NCBI GenBank assembly: GCA_020796225.1
Contig: CM036761.1
Span: forward strand, 33,996,928-34,060,927
DNA length: 64,000 bases
Source: Arion vulgaris
Lineage: Eukaryota; Mollusca; Gastropoda; Stylommatophora; Arionidae
Direction: 5' to 3'
A program made the translations under genes and the position numbers. The notes under the pieces are model-generated. The model saw only the letters and a list, made by a program, of their open reading frames with translations, was not told the origin of the DNA and did no database searches. Below are positions 46,601 to 61,600 of the stretch, piece after piece (positions within the stretch are counted from its first letter, which is position 1; each line of letters starts with the position of its first letter).

Positions 46601-49600
46601 ACACAAAATGACGGCGAATGTTTGCAAAGGCGTATCCCTATTACACTTCAAACTCATTTCTGATACTGATAAGCAAATGATACCTTTCACTTCTATCAAT
46701 TAAAATAAATGATGTGTGCATACGACAATGACAATCTTTCGGATACAGTATGAAATAATTAATTCCAGGGGATTCCAGATTTTCACTTGCTGCTGAATTG
46801 CATGTGGAGCACGCAAATTCGTAATTACATGACTACTTGACTATCGTACTGTTAAAGTTCTACATGTATACTAAATCAACATCGCTGTTATTTTACTAAT
46901 AGCAAATCAGTAAAATCTTATAGCACCTAAAGTTTGGGTTGGCAAAAAATACTCTACGAAGGTCTCGATTGTTATCAATAGCAAAATGTTAAGAAACAAA
47001 TTATGTCAAGTGGATGATTTTATATCGGTCGGTAAAGATGTTCACGAATTTTGGGGAACAAACTATACCATGTTGCGTCTTTAACAACCGGTAACCCGGG
47101 CGCAGAGCCCGGGGAAGACCAAGAACAAGATGGATAGATAATATCACAGATATCCTGCGACATCAAAGACTAACAACTACAGAGACAACACACCTGTTAC
47201 AGGATAGAAAACTGAAACTCCCCACGTCGCTTCACGGCACATGTGGATAAGACAAGACAAGCATTATTCTTCATTTTATAAATGTTCTAATAAATTATTT
47301 ATGCATTTCTTTTTATGTTCCATGTTCTACCTTGTTCTGTTTTTCTTTCTACAAAACTACAGGAACCTGGAAGGCAATCGATTAACTGAAATTCCGGACA
47401 ATAGCTTCAAGCAAAAAAACAAGCTTAACAACTTTAAGTTTAGGAAACAATCCTATTGCTTCAGTACGTGATGCATCTTTCACAAACCTACCATCTCTGC
47501 AGGAACTGTAAGTAAAGAATGACAAGTTTCATAGCATCAGAAGTTAAATGCATATAAGAGAAGGGCAGCAGTAAAACTATGTCGCAAAGACGAAACACAT
47601 TAAAACGATTTAGTGTAGTTTTACAAAGTACAAAAAGAAGACACAGGGACGCTCAGTCATTCTCAAGCACGATGTCCGGGGCTTTTTCGGCCCTTTCCGG
47701 GGGTAAAATAATGAGAGGCCAGTGGGGCCTATGCAGCAACCACATGGTGAGTCAGGAACAGGAATGATGAGAAGAAAAGGGGTCGCAATGCTGGCACAGA
47801 CAGGGATAAGAGAAATCGCATTCATTTTCGTCCCTGTGCTCTCAGGAGTCAGGGGTAATGAACGGGCTGATAGATTAGTTAGCATGGCTACGGTATCAGA
47901 AGAAACTACAATGGACTGAAATGACATTCTCTACTCACTGAGAGAATCCTTCCGAACTGACGATTTTCAGAGTTGTGAATCGCATTCGCTGACCAAATTG
48001 AGATTGATCAGTATCGATTTTAGTACAGTCCAAAAGAACAACATACCAAAATGTCAAATAACATACCAGCATACAAAACATATGTATACAGATTAATTAA
48101 TCAACATCAAACTGGTGTGTTGGACTGCTGGACACTACCGAATTTGTTAAGGCGGACATATGGACGTGTCCGGAGTGTTATGATGATAGTTCTCATGCAA
48201 CTGATAATTAATACGTATGCAGGTTTCAGACTGTCATTCTTAGATAGTGACCATAGTGTTAAATCTACTGCCCTCACATAGACGTGTTCCTTCTTTCAGA
48301 AAACTTTCCGAAGTACAATACATGACTAAGTTTCCGGACCTGGCAGGTACGATGAACTTGACTGTTCTTCAACTGGACAGAGCAAATATCAAGTCTATTC
48401 CTAAAGAAGTGTGTTCTAATTTGAAGAAACTGAAGACATTGTAAGTGGTTTTTTGTCCTGAATATATATATTTGCGATTTCTTCTATCGTTTATAGTTTT
48501 ACTCAAATATTAGAAGTAATAGTACAAGACGGTTCATTGCTTATTTTCAGATTCGATCAATATATGGCATCCTGTATGTTATTGGTTATTGGTTTCTGAA
48601 TCAGTGTCGTCGCACTTAGAGCAGACTCGTATGTGCTCATTCTTGCCCAACAGATGTCGAAGTGTATGCACATTGATGGTTCCCCTAGGTCGCTTGTTAA
48701 ATAAACTTCTCACTCTGCCCCTCAGTCATCGAGTTATGCTTCTACAACATGCAGTTCCAAACTCTTTAAATTGCTGGGTACATTAATTATCAATTTGAGT
48801 GACTTCATTCAACAAGCGATTGCTGAGAAACCAAAGGACGCTCCCTCCTCATTCCATCTTCATAAAAAAAATATAACTTTAAAGTACCACATTTGAAGTT
48901 ATACTGTAGCATGGTATCAGATCAAGCACAAGTAATGAGGAATAACCAAACATCAGAAAACCCAATTATGTTACAAAATTTAATCATAGAGGTAGTTCAG
49001 GATTTTCTATACCTGAGAAGTACAATATCGCAAGATGGTGATTACTAAAAGGGCATCAATGGAAACATCAAGAAAGCAAGTCAAACTTTCACCATACTTA
49101 ACAAAATCGGGAAAACCAAAGGATTGAATCTTAAAGCTAAACTTAAAATATATATATATATAGGTAGTGTGATGTGAGTTGTTATTATACAGTAGTGAGT
49201 GCTGGAAAATGACCTAAAATATCATAGAAAAGTTGGAGACATTTCCAAATAAATGTTTTAAAAAGAATGCTGCCAATATTTTAAACAAATACAAAAGCAA
49301 ATGAAGAGATTTGAAAACGAAGAAACTGTGCGTCAATGAAGACCGAAATAGGGGAAGACTGCAGTAAAACTTGGTAAATAGTGAAACACGTACAAACAAA
49401 GTACTATAGTTTTACAAAATACATCAACAGTGACGATAAACAGCAACGTTTCGACCAACAAGGCCTTTATCAAGCAAACGAACAAACAGGAGTGACAAAT
49501 TAAAATGAAACACAAATGGACGACCAAATACCAACGTATCTAAGGAAAATCTGGAATAAAAACGAATAACGAAATAAATGTAACACAAAAAACACACATA

Positions 49601-52600
49601 AAAACTAGAAATAGAAAAGAAACAATGAAACATCTAGTAAATATATAACTTGAATACATGCAACATATACCCATATAGATTATAAAGCTAAACTGTGCGT
49701 CAATGAAGACCATCATTAGAAGATAAAGATGGGGAGAATTGGTTATGTATGTATTATGTCAGTAGTGATATTTACCAGAACAGCTTTCCGATGAAAAGTG
49801 GATGGGAGATGGGGGGGGCTGCACGTCCAAAGAAAACGTGGAAAGAGAGTTGAAAGATTGTTGACCTGACCAGAGCCAACTATAAACTACTGGGCCTTCG
49901 GCTCAGGTAAGAATTGTGGTAAATCAGACCCCAACTACACCACGTGACCTCGCATTCCAGTATTGGTGTATATAGACGAATTAATTTTAAAATCAACAGA
50001 AAATGCTAACTCGAAGTCATATTATGCAACAAGTTAAGTTTAACCATAAGGAATATCAATATTATAAATATTTTTCACCAATAAATAACCATAGACTCAC
50101 CGAATTGAGTAAAATTGCAAAAAAGCGTGCAGTATTCTATCAAACATCTGTAATTTCCAGATCCCTTTTCTTATCTAGGTCAGGGAATACCCAGCCAGTT
50201 GTCTGGCCTGTGCTAGAGCCTGGCTGTGGCCTGACATAGGAAACAATTTGTAGAAAGGCGGCAGAACGGCAACAATGGAAATCTTTTGTAGAAGCCTTAT
50301 GTGTCAAACGGGACACGAAGAGGATAAAGATAGATTGTATCAAGTCGGACTGGTCATAGGGAGGTCGTCAGAATTGACTCATACCAACCTAATATGTGTT
50401 TATAGTTGTGATATTGTATGTCACATTTGTGTGTTGTTTATGTTTGGTTTGTCTATTACTAGCAATGACGTTGTTATTTAACAGCAAACACACTCAATGA
50501 TCTCTTCAACCTATTTTCTAATGTTTAGCGACGTACATTCTAATAAGATTGGAATCATACCTGAAATGTCACAGTGCAAGTACCTTACTATTCTGTGAGT
50601 ACCTTATCAGTATGTAAGTACTTAACATTTGTGTAAGTATCTTATTATTGTGTTAGTACATCACAATTATGTATATATTTCACCACTGAATAAGTACCTT
50701 AAATTATATAAGTATTTCACTGACAGCTATGTTAAGACTATGCTGCAGATACTTAAATATTATGTTACTGCATTTAACAATTCGGCAAAAAACGTTCCAA
50801 CTATGTTAATACCTCACCATTGTCTACGTACATATTACCATTATCTATGTACATATCAACATTATCTAAACACTTCTCACTATTCAACATGTCATCATTT
50901 TTCGAAATCTCAACAAATTTCACCATTCTGTAAATACCTTGTTATTCTTCTTCTTCTTTGCGTTCGTTCTTTACGATCAATTTTAATCACTCTTGTGATA
51001 TGTTTGATCTTTGCCAAGAACGTGTATACGTTCACATTGGTTTGGTAGGCCCCTAAACGCATAGACTTCTACACGTTTAGGACATGTGCATCCGATTTCA
51101 TCCAAACCTCCTTAGGTCTCCTCTTACGACATGCGTGGTAGGTAACAAGGGTTATATTCTTTATACCCCAAATTTGGGCCCCGGTAACCACTCGGACGTC
51201 TTGCTATTCTGAAATGCATTTCACGATACTGCATATCACCATTACGTATTAATATACACGTTATATGTGTTATATCTACATCTTGATCTATTACCCAGTT
51301 ACACATTACATATTCAAGATTTCATTTTGTTTCAATTGTAATTCTACTGTCTAATGTTCATCCATTCATTCGCCTTTGACAGCAGACTGAGGTAGCAATG
51401 AGTGTACATCATGCCTGGTGTCATCTAGTAATTCAAGAACAAATTCTCTTAATGTGCCACCATCACTTCATGTCAGTTTTTCTGGTTTACATTTCAATTT
51501 CTACAATTCTCTACAAAACTGTTTTTCATCTCCATTTGTTGTCTTTTTCTGAGGTAGCTATTGTTGAGATGGCATGATCGCTTCTGTGAATAGAGTCAAT
51601 AAAATTATATATTTTGTTTTTTAGTATGTTGCTTCATCTCAGAGTAATGACTTTCTTGCACCAGGTTTTCCCATATGGCTTAGTCTATTTCCACAGATAT
51701 CGCATGCCACCTGCCACAAATATTGCCCAAAGCACGAATTTCGTTTGAAAGCGGCTGTAGCGTAGTTGTTAGTGAACTCGCTTCGCAAGGCTGGTGGTCT
51801 GGGTTCACTCCCGCAATGCGCGTGAAATTTTCCCGACCGCGACGGCTCTCATGTCGACCCAGCCTCAACTGGGTACCAGACATGCTCTGGGAAAGTAAGG
51901 CGGCCGGCGTGATGCTGACCACATCACCCATCGTGTGCCGACGGTCAATGAAAAATACAGGCCTAACACTGTATTGACCTATATACACGAGGTATGAAAG
52001 GGTTCCTTTACTTTTTTTTTTTTTTACGAATTTCGTTGCTCAAGCAACAATTCTAGAGATCTCCTGAAAATGTCACCTGTGTCTATGTGCCTAAGATGTC
52101 AAGACACTTGCTTGTCTTGCGTTCTAAAGGTCGTAGGTTAGAATCTGGACCGTGTTATTCAGTGTACATGTGCGTTTTGTTCCTGAGATATATGATTTTT
52201 TGCTAGAGCTGGTGAGTTTGTACTTTGTGCAATACTCTCGGCAGGTGATGAGCCATTTCTGCAAAAAGTCACGAAGCCATTGAAAATGGAGAAAGCCTGG
52301 TACAATAAAGTCCATCTTTCGCCTTTCTATTCCTTTTTCAGTATCTTCTGTCTGTCACCATGTTTGATTCAAAAAATAAGTTTTGGTTGATTCTTCTTCT
52401 TCAAACGCTCTATATCGATCACTTGTTAACCACTATTTGTGATTTGTATGTGATCTGAGCCTAAAAGCGATTGTACGTTATGCCTGTTATGCGCCTACAA
52501 GTATGTCAGCACATCCAATTTCTGCGACGCTTTTTATTTACTAGGTAGCTTCCCTAGACCCTACCTCAGTCGCCTTGTAGGTCGCAGCGTTACTATTCTT

Positions 52601-55600
52601 TGCTCCCTTTGAGACCCCGAATAACACGAGAGCGATTAGTTGATGATTTTGTTCTCCAGAATATTTCCTGAAATGTCTTTAGTCAAAATGTATAAAAACA
52701 TGACAAGTTTATATAATTTATCACAGAAATATGGCTAACAACGAACTAACATCAGTGGAGGGTCAACTCTTTAACGGTATGGATCATCTCAAAGATTTAA
52801 CACTCAGCATTAATTACATCCACACTATACCAGAGAATGCATTTACTGGTCTTGGGGCTCTGGAATATCTGTAAGTATGTGATACTGCTGCGACATCGTT
52901 TACATAAAGATCATCTTCATGTAGACACGATTTATATCAAACACAAACGTTTAAGAATTACTGATGGGGGTGTTTAATCTTCTCTCCCGTCTTTACGTTA
53001 TATTTTTGTTATAGTATGTGTGACACTTGGTAAGTTGGTACATGAACGAATCTTCTAACTTTGATTCCGGAGATTTTGTGTGTGTTAATTTGATTAAATT
53101 GAATGCACGGATAACTAGATTTTGCGCTGTTAAATAGATTTGTCACTATGAAATAGATTTTACACTGTTAAATAGATTTGTCACTGTTAAATAGATTTGT
53201 CACTGTTAAATAGATTTGTCACTATAACATAGATTTTACACTGTTAAATAGATTTGTCACTATGAAATAGATTTTACACTGTTAAATAGATTATACACTG
53301 TCAAATAGATATTACACTGTTAAATAGATTTTACACTGTTAAATAGATTTGTCACTATGAAATAGATTTTACACTGTTAAATAGATTTTACACTGGTAAA
53401 TAGCTTTGTCACTATAACATAGATTTTACACTGTTAAATAGATTTGTCACTATGAAATAGATTTTACACTGTTAAATAGATTATACACTGTCAAATAGAT
53501 ATTACACTGTTAAATAGATTTTACACTGTTAAATAGATTTGTCACTATGAAATAGATTTTACACTGTTAAATAGATTTGTCACTATGAAATAGATTTTAC
53601 ACTGTTGAATAGATTTTACACTGTTAAATATATTTTACACTGTTAAATAGATTTTACACTGTTAAATAGATTTTACACTGTTAAATAGATTTTACACTGT
53701 TAAATAGATTTGTCACTATGAAATAGATTTTACACTGTTAAATAGATTTGTCACTATGAAATAGATTTTACACTGTTAAATAGATTTAGACTGTTAAATA
53801 GATTTTACACTGTTAAATAGATTTTACACTGTTAAATAGATTTTACACTGTTAAATATATTTTACACTGTTAAATAGATTTTACACTGTTAAATAGATTT
53901 TACACTGTTAAATAGATGTGTCACTATGAAATAGAATTTACACTGTGAAATAGATTTGTCACTATGAAATAGATTTTACACTGTTAAATAGATTTAGACT
54001 GTTAAATAGATTTTACACTGTTAAATAGATTTTACACTGTTAAATAGATTTGTCACTATGAAATAGATTTTACACTGTTAAATAGATTTTACATTGTTAA
54101 ATAGATTTTACACTGTTAAATAGATTTGTCACTGTTAAATAGATTTTACACTGTTAAATAGATTTGTCACTGTTAAATAGATTTGTCACTATAACATAGA
54201 TTTTACACTGTTAAATAGATTTGTCACTATGAAATAGATTTTACACTGTTAAATAGATTATACACTGTCAAATAGATATTACACTGTTAAATAGATTTTA
54301 CACTGTTAAATAGATTTGTCACTATGAAATAGATTTTACACTGTTAAATAGATTTTACACTGGTAAATAGCTTTGTCACTATAACATAGATTTTACACTG
54401 TTAAATAGATTTGTCACTATGAAATAGATTTTACACTGTTAAATAGATTATACACTGTCAAATAGATATTACACTGTTAAATAGATTTTACACTGTTAAA
54501 TAGATTTGTCACTATGAAATAGATTTTACACTGTTAAATAGATTTGTCACTATGAAATAGATTTTACACTGTTGAATAGATTTTACACTGTTAAATATAT
54601 TTTACACTGTTAAATAGATTTTACACTGTTAAATAGATTTTACACTGTTAAATAGATTTTACACTGTTAAATAGATTTGTCACTATGAAATAGATTTTAC
54701 ACTGTTAAATAGATTTGTCACTATGAAATAGATTTTACACTGTTAAATAGATTTAGACTGTTAAATAGATTTTACACTGTTAAATAGATTTTACACTGTT
54801 AAATAGATTTTACACTGTTAAATATATTTTACACTGTTAAATAGATTTTACACTGTTAAATAGATTTTACACTGTTAAATAGATGTGTCACTATGAAATA
54901 GAATTTACACTGTGAAATAGATTTGTCACTATGAAATAGATTTTACACTGTTAAATAGATTTAGACTGTTAAATAGATTTTACACTGTTAAATAGATTTT
55001 ACACTGTTAAATAGATTTGTCACTATGAAATAGATTTTACACTGTTAAATAGATTTTACATTGTTAAATAGATTTTACACTGTTAAATAGATTTGTCACT
55101 GTTAAATAGATTTTACACTGTTAAATAGATTTGTCACTATGACATAGATTTTACACTGTTAAATAGATTTGTCACTATGAAATAGATTTTACACTGTTAA
55201 ATAGATTTTACACTGTTAAATAGATTTGTCACTATGAAATAGATTTTACACTGTTAAATAGATTTGTCACTATGAAATAGATTTTACACTGTTAAATAGA
55301 TTTGTCACTATGAAATAGATTTTACACTGTTAAATAGATTTTACACTGTTAAATAGATTTTACACTGTTAAATATATTTTACACTGTTAAAATAGATTTT
55401 ACACTGTTAAATAGATTTTACACTGTTAAATAGATTTTACACTGTTAAATAGATTTGTCACTATGAAATAGATTTTACACTGTTAAATAGATTTGTCACT
55501 ATGAAATAGATTTTACACTGTTAAATAGATTTAGACTGTTAAATAGATTTTACACTGTTAAATAGATTTTACACAGTTAAATCGATTTTACACTGTTAAA

Positions 55601-58600
55601 TAGATTTTACACTGTTAAATAGATTTTACACTGTTAAATAGATTTTACACTGTTAAATAGATTTTACACTGTTAAATAGATTTGTTACTATGAAATAGAA
55701 TTTACACTGTGAAATAGATTTGTCACTATGAAATAGATTTTACACTGTTAAATAGATTTAGACTGTTAAATAGATTTTACACTGTTAAATAGATTTTACA
55801 CTGTTAAATAGATTTTACACTGTTAAATAGATTTTACACCGTTAAATAGATTTTGCACTGTTAAATAGATTTGTCACTATGAAATAGATTTTACACTGTT
55901 AAATAGATTTGTCACTATGAAATAGATTTTACACTGTTAAATAGATTTAGACTGTTAAATAGATTTTACACTGTTAAGTAGATTTTACACTATTAAATAT
56001 ATTTGTCACTATGAAATAGATTTTACACTGTTAAATAGATTTGTCACTATGAAATAGATTTTACACTGTTAAATAGATTTGTCACTATGAAATATATTTT
56101 ACACTGTTAAATATATTTTACACTGTTAAATAGATTTTACACTGTTAAATAGATTTTACACTGTTAAATAGATTTTACACTGTTAAATAGATTTTACACT
56201 GTTAAATAGATTTTACACTGTTAAATAGATTTGTCACTATGAAATAGATTTTACACTGTTAAATAGATTTGTCACTATGAAATAGATTGTACACTGTTAA
56301 ATAGATTTAGACTGTTAAATAGATTTTACACTGTTAAATAGATTTTACACTGTTAAATAGATTTTACACTGTTAAATATATTTTACACTGTTAAATAGAT
56401 TTTACACTGTTAAATAGATTTTACACTGTTAAATAGATTTTACACTGTTAAATAGATTTGTCACTATGAAATAGAATTTACACTGTGAAATAGATTTGTC
56501 ACTATGAAATAGATTTTACACTGTTAAATAGATTTGTCACTATGAAATAGATTTTACACTGTTAAATAGATTTGTCACTATGAAATAGATTTTGCTGCTT
56601 AAATAGATTTGTCACTATGAAATAGATTTTACACTGTTAAATAGATTTTACATTGTTAAATAGATTTTACACTGTTAAATAGATTTGTCACTGTTAAATA
56701 GATTTTACACTGTTAAATAGATTTGTCACTATGACATAGATTTTACACTGTTAAATAGATTTGTCACTATGAAATAGATTTTACACTGTTAAATAGATTA
56801 TACACTGTCAAATAGATTTTACACTGTTAAATAGATTTTACACTGTTAAATAGATTTGTCACTATGAAATAGATTTTACACTGTTAAATAGATTTGTCAC
56901 TATGAAATAGATTTTACACTGTTAAATAGATTTTACACTGTTAAATATATTTTACACTGTTAAATAGATTTTACACTGTTAAATATATTTTACACTGTTA
57001 AATAGATTTTACACTGTTAAATAGATTTTACACTGTTAAATAGATTTTGCACTGTTAAATAGATTTGTCACTATGAAATAGATTTTACACTGTTAAATAG
57101 ATTAGTCACTATGAAATAGATTTTACACTGTTAAATAGATTTTACACTGTTAAATATATTTTACACTGTTAAATAGATTTTACACTGTTAAATAGATTTT
57201 ACACTGTTAAATAGATTTTGCACTGTTAAATAGATTTGTCACTATGAAATAGATTTTACACTGTTAAATAGATTTGTCACTATGAAATAGATTTTACACT
57301 GTTAAATAGATTTAGACTTAAATAGATTTTACACTGTTAAATAGATTTTACACAGTTAAATAGATTTTACACTGTTAAATATATTTTACACTGTTAAATA
57401 TATTTTACACTGTTAAATAGATTTTACACTGTTAAATAGATTTTACACTGTTAAATAGATTTTACACTGTTAAATAGATTTGTCACTATGAAATAGATTT
57501 TACACTGTTAAATAGATTTGTCACTATGAAATAGATTGTACACTGTTAAATAGATTTAGACTGTTAAATAGATTTTACACTGTTAAATAGATTTTACACT
57601 GTTAAATAGATTTTACACTGTTAAATATATTTTACACTGTTAAATAGATTTTACACTGTTAAATAGATTTTACACTGTTAAATAGATTTTACACTGTTAA
57701 ATAGATTTGTCACTATGAAATAGAATTTACACTGTGAAATAGATTTGTCACTATGAAATAGATTTTACACTGTTAAATAGATTTGTCACTATGAAATAGA
57801 TTTTACACTGTTAAATAGATTTGTCACTATGAAATAGATTTTGCGCCGTTAAATAGATTTGTCACTATGAAATAGATTTTACACTGTTAAATAGATTTTA
57901 CATTGTTAAATAGATTTTACACTGTTAAATAGATTTGTCACTGTTAAATAGATTTTACACTGTTAAATAGATTTGTCACTATGACATAGATTTTACACTG
58001 TTAAATAGATTTGTCACTATGAAATAGATTTTACACTGTTAAATAGATTATACACTGTCAAATAGATTTTACACTGTTAAATATATTTTACATTGTTAAA
58101 TAGATTTGTCACTATGAAATAGATTTTACACTGTTAAATAGATTTGTCACTATGAAATAGATTTTACACTGTTAAATAGATTGTACACTGTTAAATATAT
58201 TTTACACTGTTAAATAGATTTTACACTGTTAAATAGATTTTACACTGTTAAATAGATTTTGCACTGTTAAATAGATTTGTCACTATGAAATAGATTTTAC
58301 ACTGTTAAATAGATTTGTCACTATGAAATAGATTTTACACTGTTAAATAGATTTTACACTGTTAAATATATTTTACACTGTTAAATAGATTTTACACTGT
58401 TAAATAGATTTTACACTGTTAAATAGATTTTGCACTGTTAAATAGATTTGTCACTATGAAATAGATTTTACACTGTTAAATAGATTTGTCACTATGAAAT
58501 AGATTTTACACTGTTAAATAGATTTAGACTTAAATAGATTTTACACTGTTAAATAGATTTTACACAGTTAAATAGATTTTACACTGTTAAATATATTTTA

Positions 58601-61600
58601 CACTGTTAAATAGATTTTACACTGTTAAATAGATTTTACACTGTTAAATAGATTTTACACTGTTAAATAGATTTGTCACTATGAAATAGAATTTACACTG
58701 TTAAATAGATTTGTCACTATGAAATAGATTTTACACTGTTAAATAGATTTGTCACTATGAAATAGATTGTACCTTGTTAAATAGATTTAGACTGTTAAAT
58801 AGATTTTACACTGTTAAATAGATTTGTCACTATGAAATAGATTTTACACTGTTAAATAGATTATACACTGTCAAATAGATTTTACACTGTTAAATAGATT
58901 TTACACTGTTAAATAGATTTGTCACTATGAAATAGATTTTACACTGTTAAATAGATTTGTCACTATGAAATAGATTTTACACTGTTAAATAGATTTTACA
59001 CTGTTAAATAGATTTTACACTGTTAAATAGATTTCACACTATTAAATAGATTTGTCACTATGAAATAGATTTTACACTGTTAAATAGATTTGTCACTATG
59101 AAATAGATTTTACACTGTTAAATAGATTCGACACTGCTAAATATATTTTACACTGTTAAATAGATTTTACACTGTTAAATAGATTTTGCACTGTTAAATA
59201 GATTTGTCACTATGAAATAGATTTTACACTGTTAAATAGATTTGTCACTATGAAATAGATTTTACACTGTTAAATAGATTTAGACTGTTAAATAGATTTT
59301 ACACTGATAAATAGATTTTACACTGTTAAATAGATTTGTCACTATGAAATAGATTTTACACTGTTAAATAGATTTTACACTGTTAAATAGATTTTACACT
59401 GTTAAATAGATTTTACACTGTTAAATAGATTTGTCACTATGAAATAGATTTTACACTGTTAAATAGATTTAGACTGTTAAATATATTTTACACTGTTAAA
59501 TAGATTTTACACTGTTAAATAGATTTGTCACTATGAAATAGATTTTACACTGTTAAATAGATTTTACACTATGAAATAGATTTTACACTGTTAAATAGAT
59601 TTTACACTGTTAAATAGATTTGTCACTATGACATAGATTTAACACTGTGATTGTGTTTGTTTTATCATGATGAGTATGTAGGATTAGAGATTTTGTTTGT
59701 GTGAACATAATGAAGATGAACAGTTCAGTAAAATTGTGTATGTGTGTTTGGTAGTTTTGTGTGTCTGTGTGAGAAAGAGATAGAGAGGGAGAGGGAGATA
59801 GATAGAGGGGAGAGGGGGGGGGAGAAAGAGAACATCATGAGAATGCAGAGTTAAACATCTACCTTTCCTTAATGAGTTGTACTATAATTTTATCTATGTG
59901 TATCTTGCTGTTCATATGAAGGCATTTTTCATCAACATATATTTTTGTTCATACTCTTCTTACATCTACGCTGCAGTAATATTGCTAGTTATAAATCACC
60001 ATGGTGTGCCATGCCGGCTGACGTGAACGATTAGAAATCTCTACAAACGTCTGTCCTGAGTACTGGTTATTAGTTCAGACGTTGACGTTTTTCAGTTCCA
60101 TTCATTTTAGCTGTTTAAAAATGTATCTTTCTGTCGTTCTCAGTCTCGTATCACTCAAAGATTTCTCCGGTTGTCACCTTCTTCCAGTTACACGTGTTTT
60201 CAAATATATTTCATTTGTATTTAGTTTTGCAGTAGGCCATCTCTCTCTCTCTCGCGATCCCGGCCTAGACTGATGAACCAACTTTATCATGAATTTTACC
60301 GTGTTTTTAATGAACTCCGTTCCTCCGTACAGTTCTCGAAGCTCTGTGTTTTTTAGGCCAGGTTTCTTTTCTTATGCCTGCTATCAGTTGACAATCCTGC
60401 AGAACGTGTTCTGTCGTCATGTCCGCCTTTTTGCTGGGGCACAGGCTAGTTGTGCCAATTTTAAATTTGTGAAACATGTGGGCGCGGAGCTTGTTGTGGC
60501 CGGTACGGAGGCGAAGTATGGCAACTTGTTCACTACGAGATAGTACCGTCGCTTGTTGTTGTAGAAGCCATCTGATTTTCATAAACAATTTAACCTAAGT
60601 TTTTTAAAATATTATAATTTTGATAATTATTGAAGGTTAGTTAACAAAGCGATAATAAAGTTTTACCAAAATGTAAAAACATGTATATACTTTGTTAAAC
60701 TATCTTGATATGTATTTTCAAATCTGTCGCATTTGGTAATAGTTTTACTGCATTCTGTTCTGTAATATATTTATTTATGCATACTACAAGAGCATGAGAA
60801 ATTGACAAATATCCTAAACACATTATATGTTAATGTTGCCAATATTATCGCCAGCAATCATCAATTGGTTTGTCCTGAGCAGATCTTTCCCACTCTAACA
60901 GTCCATCGGAATTTGTTGTTTGTGTCGATCGTTCTTTACGGCCATTTTGATCATTCTTGTTGTGATATATAAACAGCCTTCACCAAGAACGGATTTTGCG
61001 TTGTGCCAAGTTATGCGCCTATGGTGACTAGGCCAGCACATTCGGCTTAGTGCCAGCATTTTATTTACTAGGGTAGCTTGCCCTAGAAGAACTGTTTTGA
61101 GTCTATCTCGGTGACAGCCAGTCCCTAACACATCCCTTTCATTCGTACAAGTTCTCTTTAATGATCCGTTTTACCGCATATTTTGGCTTAGATCTACGCC
61201 AAAGAGCCTTTTGTACTGCAACCTCTCTGACTGAGTGGGGCGTTCCTTCTGTAACGTATGATATACCCTCTTTAATGAGCTGTTAATGGCGTAAATTTTT
61301 GGCTTGTATCTACGCCAGAGAGCACTCCTTACTTTGCAGATGATTGGGTAAGATATCTCTGGTATAGGAACATTTACAACCCTTCTAGGACTGGTCATTG
61401 GAACGGTCACTTGTCGGCTGCTTTGTGTATTCATTGCTCTTTTACGATCATCTTTCGTTGTATATTTGGGCTTTATGATCTACGCCAAAGAGTATGTCTG
61501 CACTGTGCACCCTTTCTGACTATGTGAGGGCGTTCCGGATTAGGAACATTTCTCAGTCTTTTTGAGGCACATAAACTTGTCCTCGGCCGGCATCTTGCTC

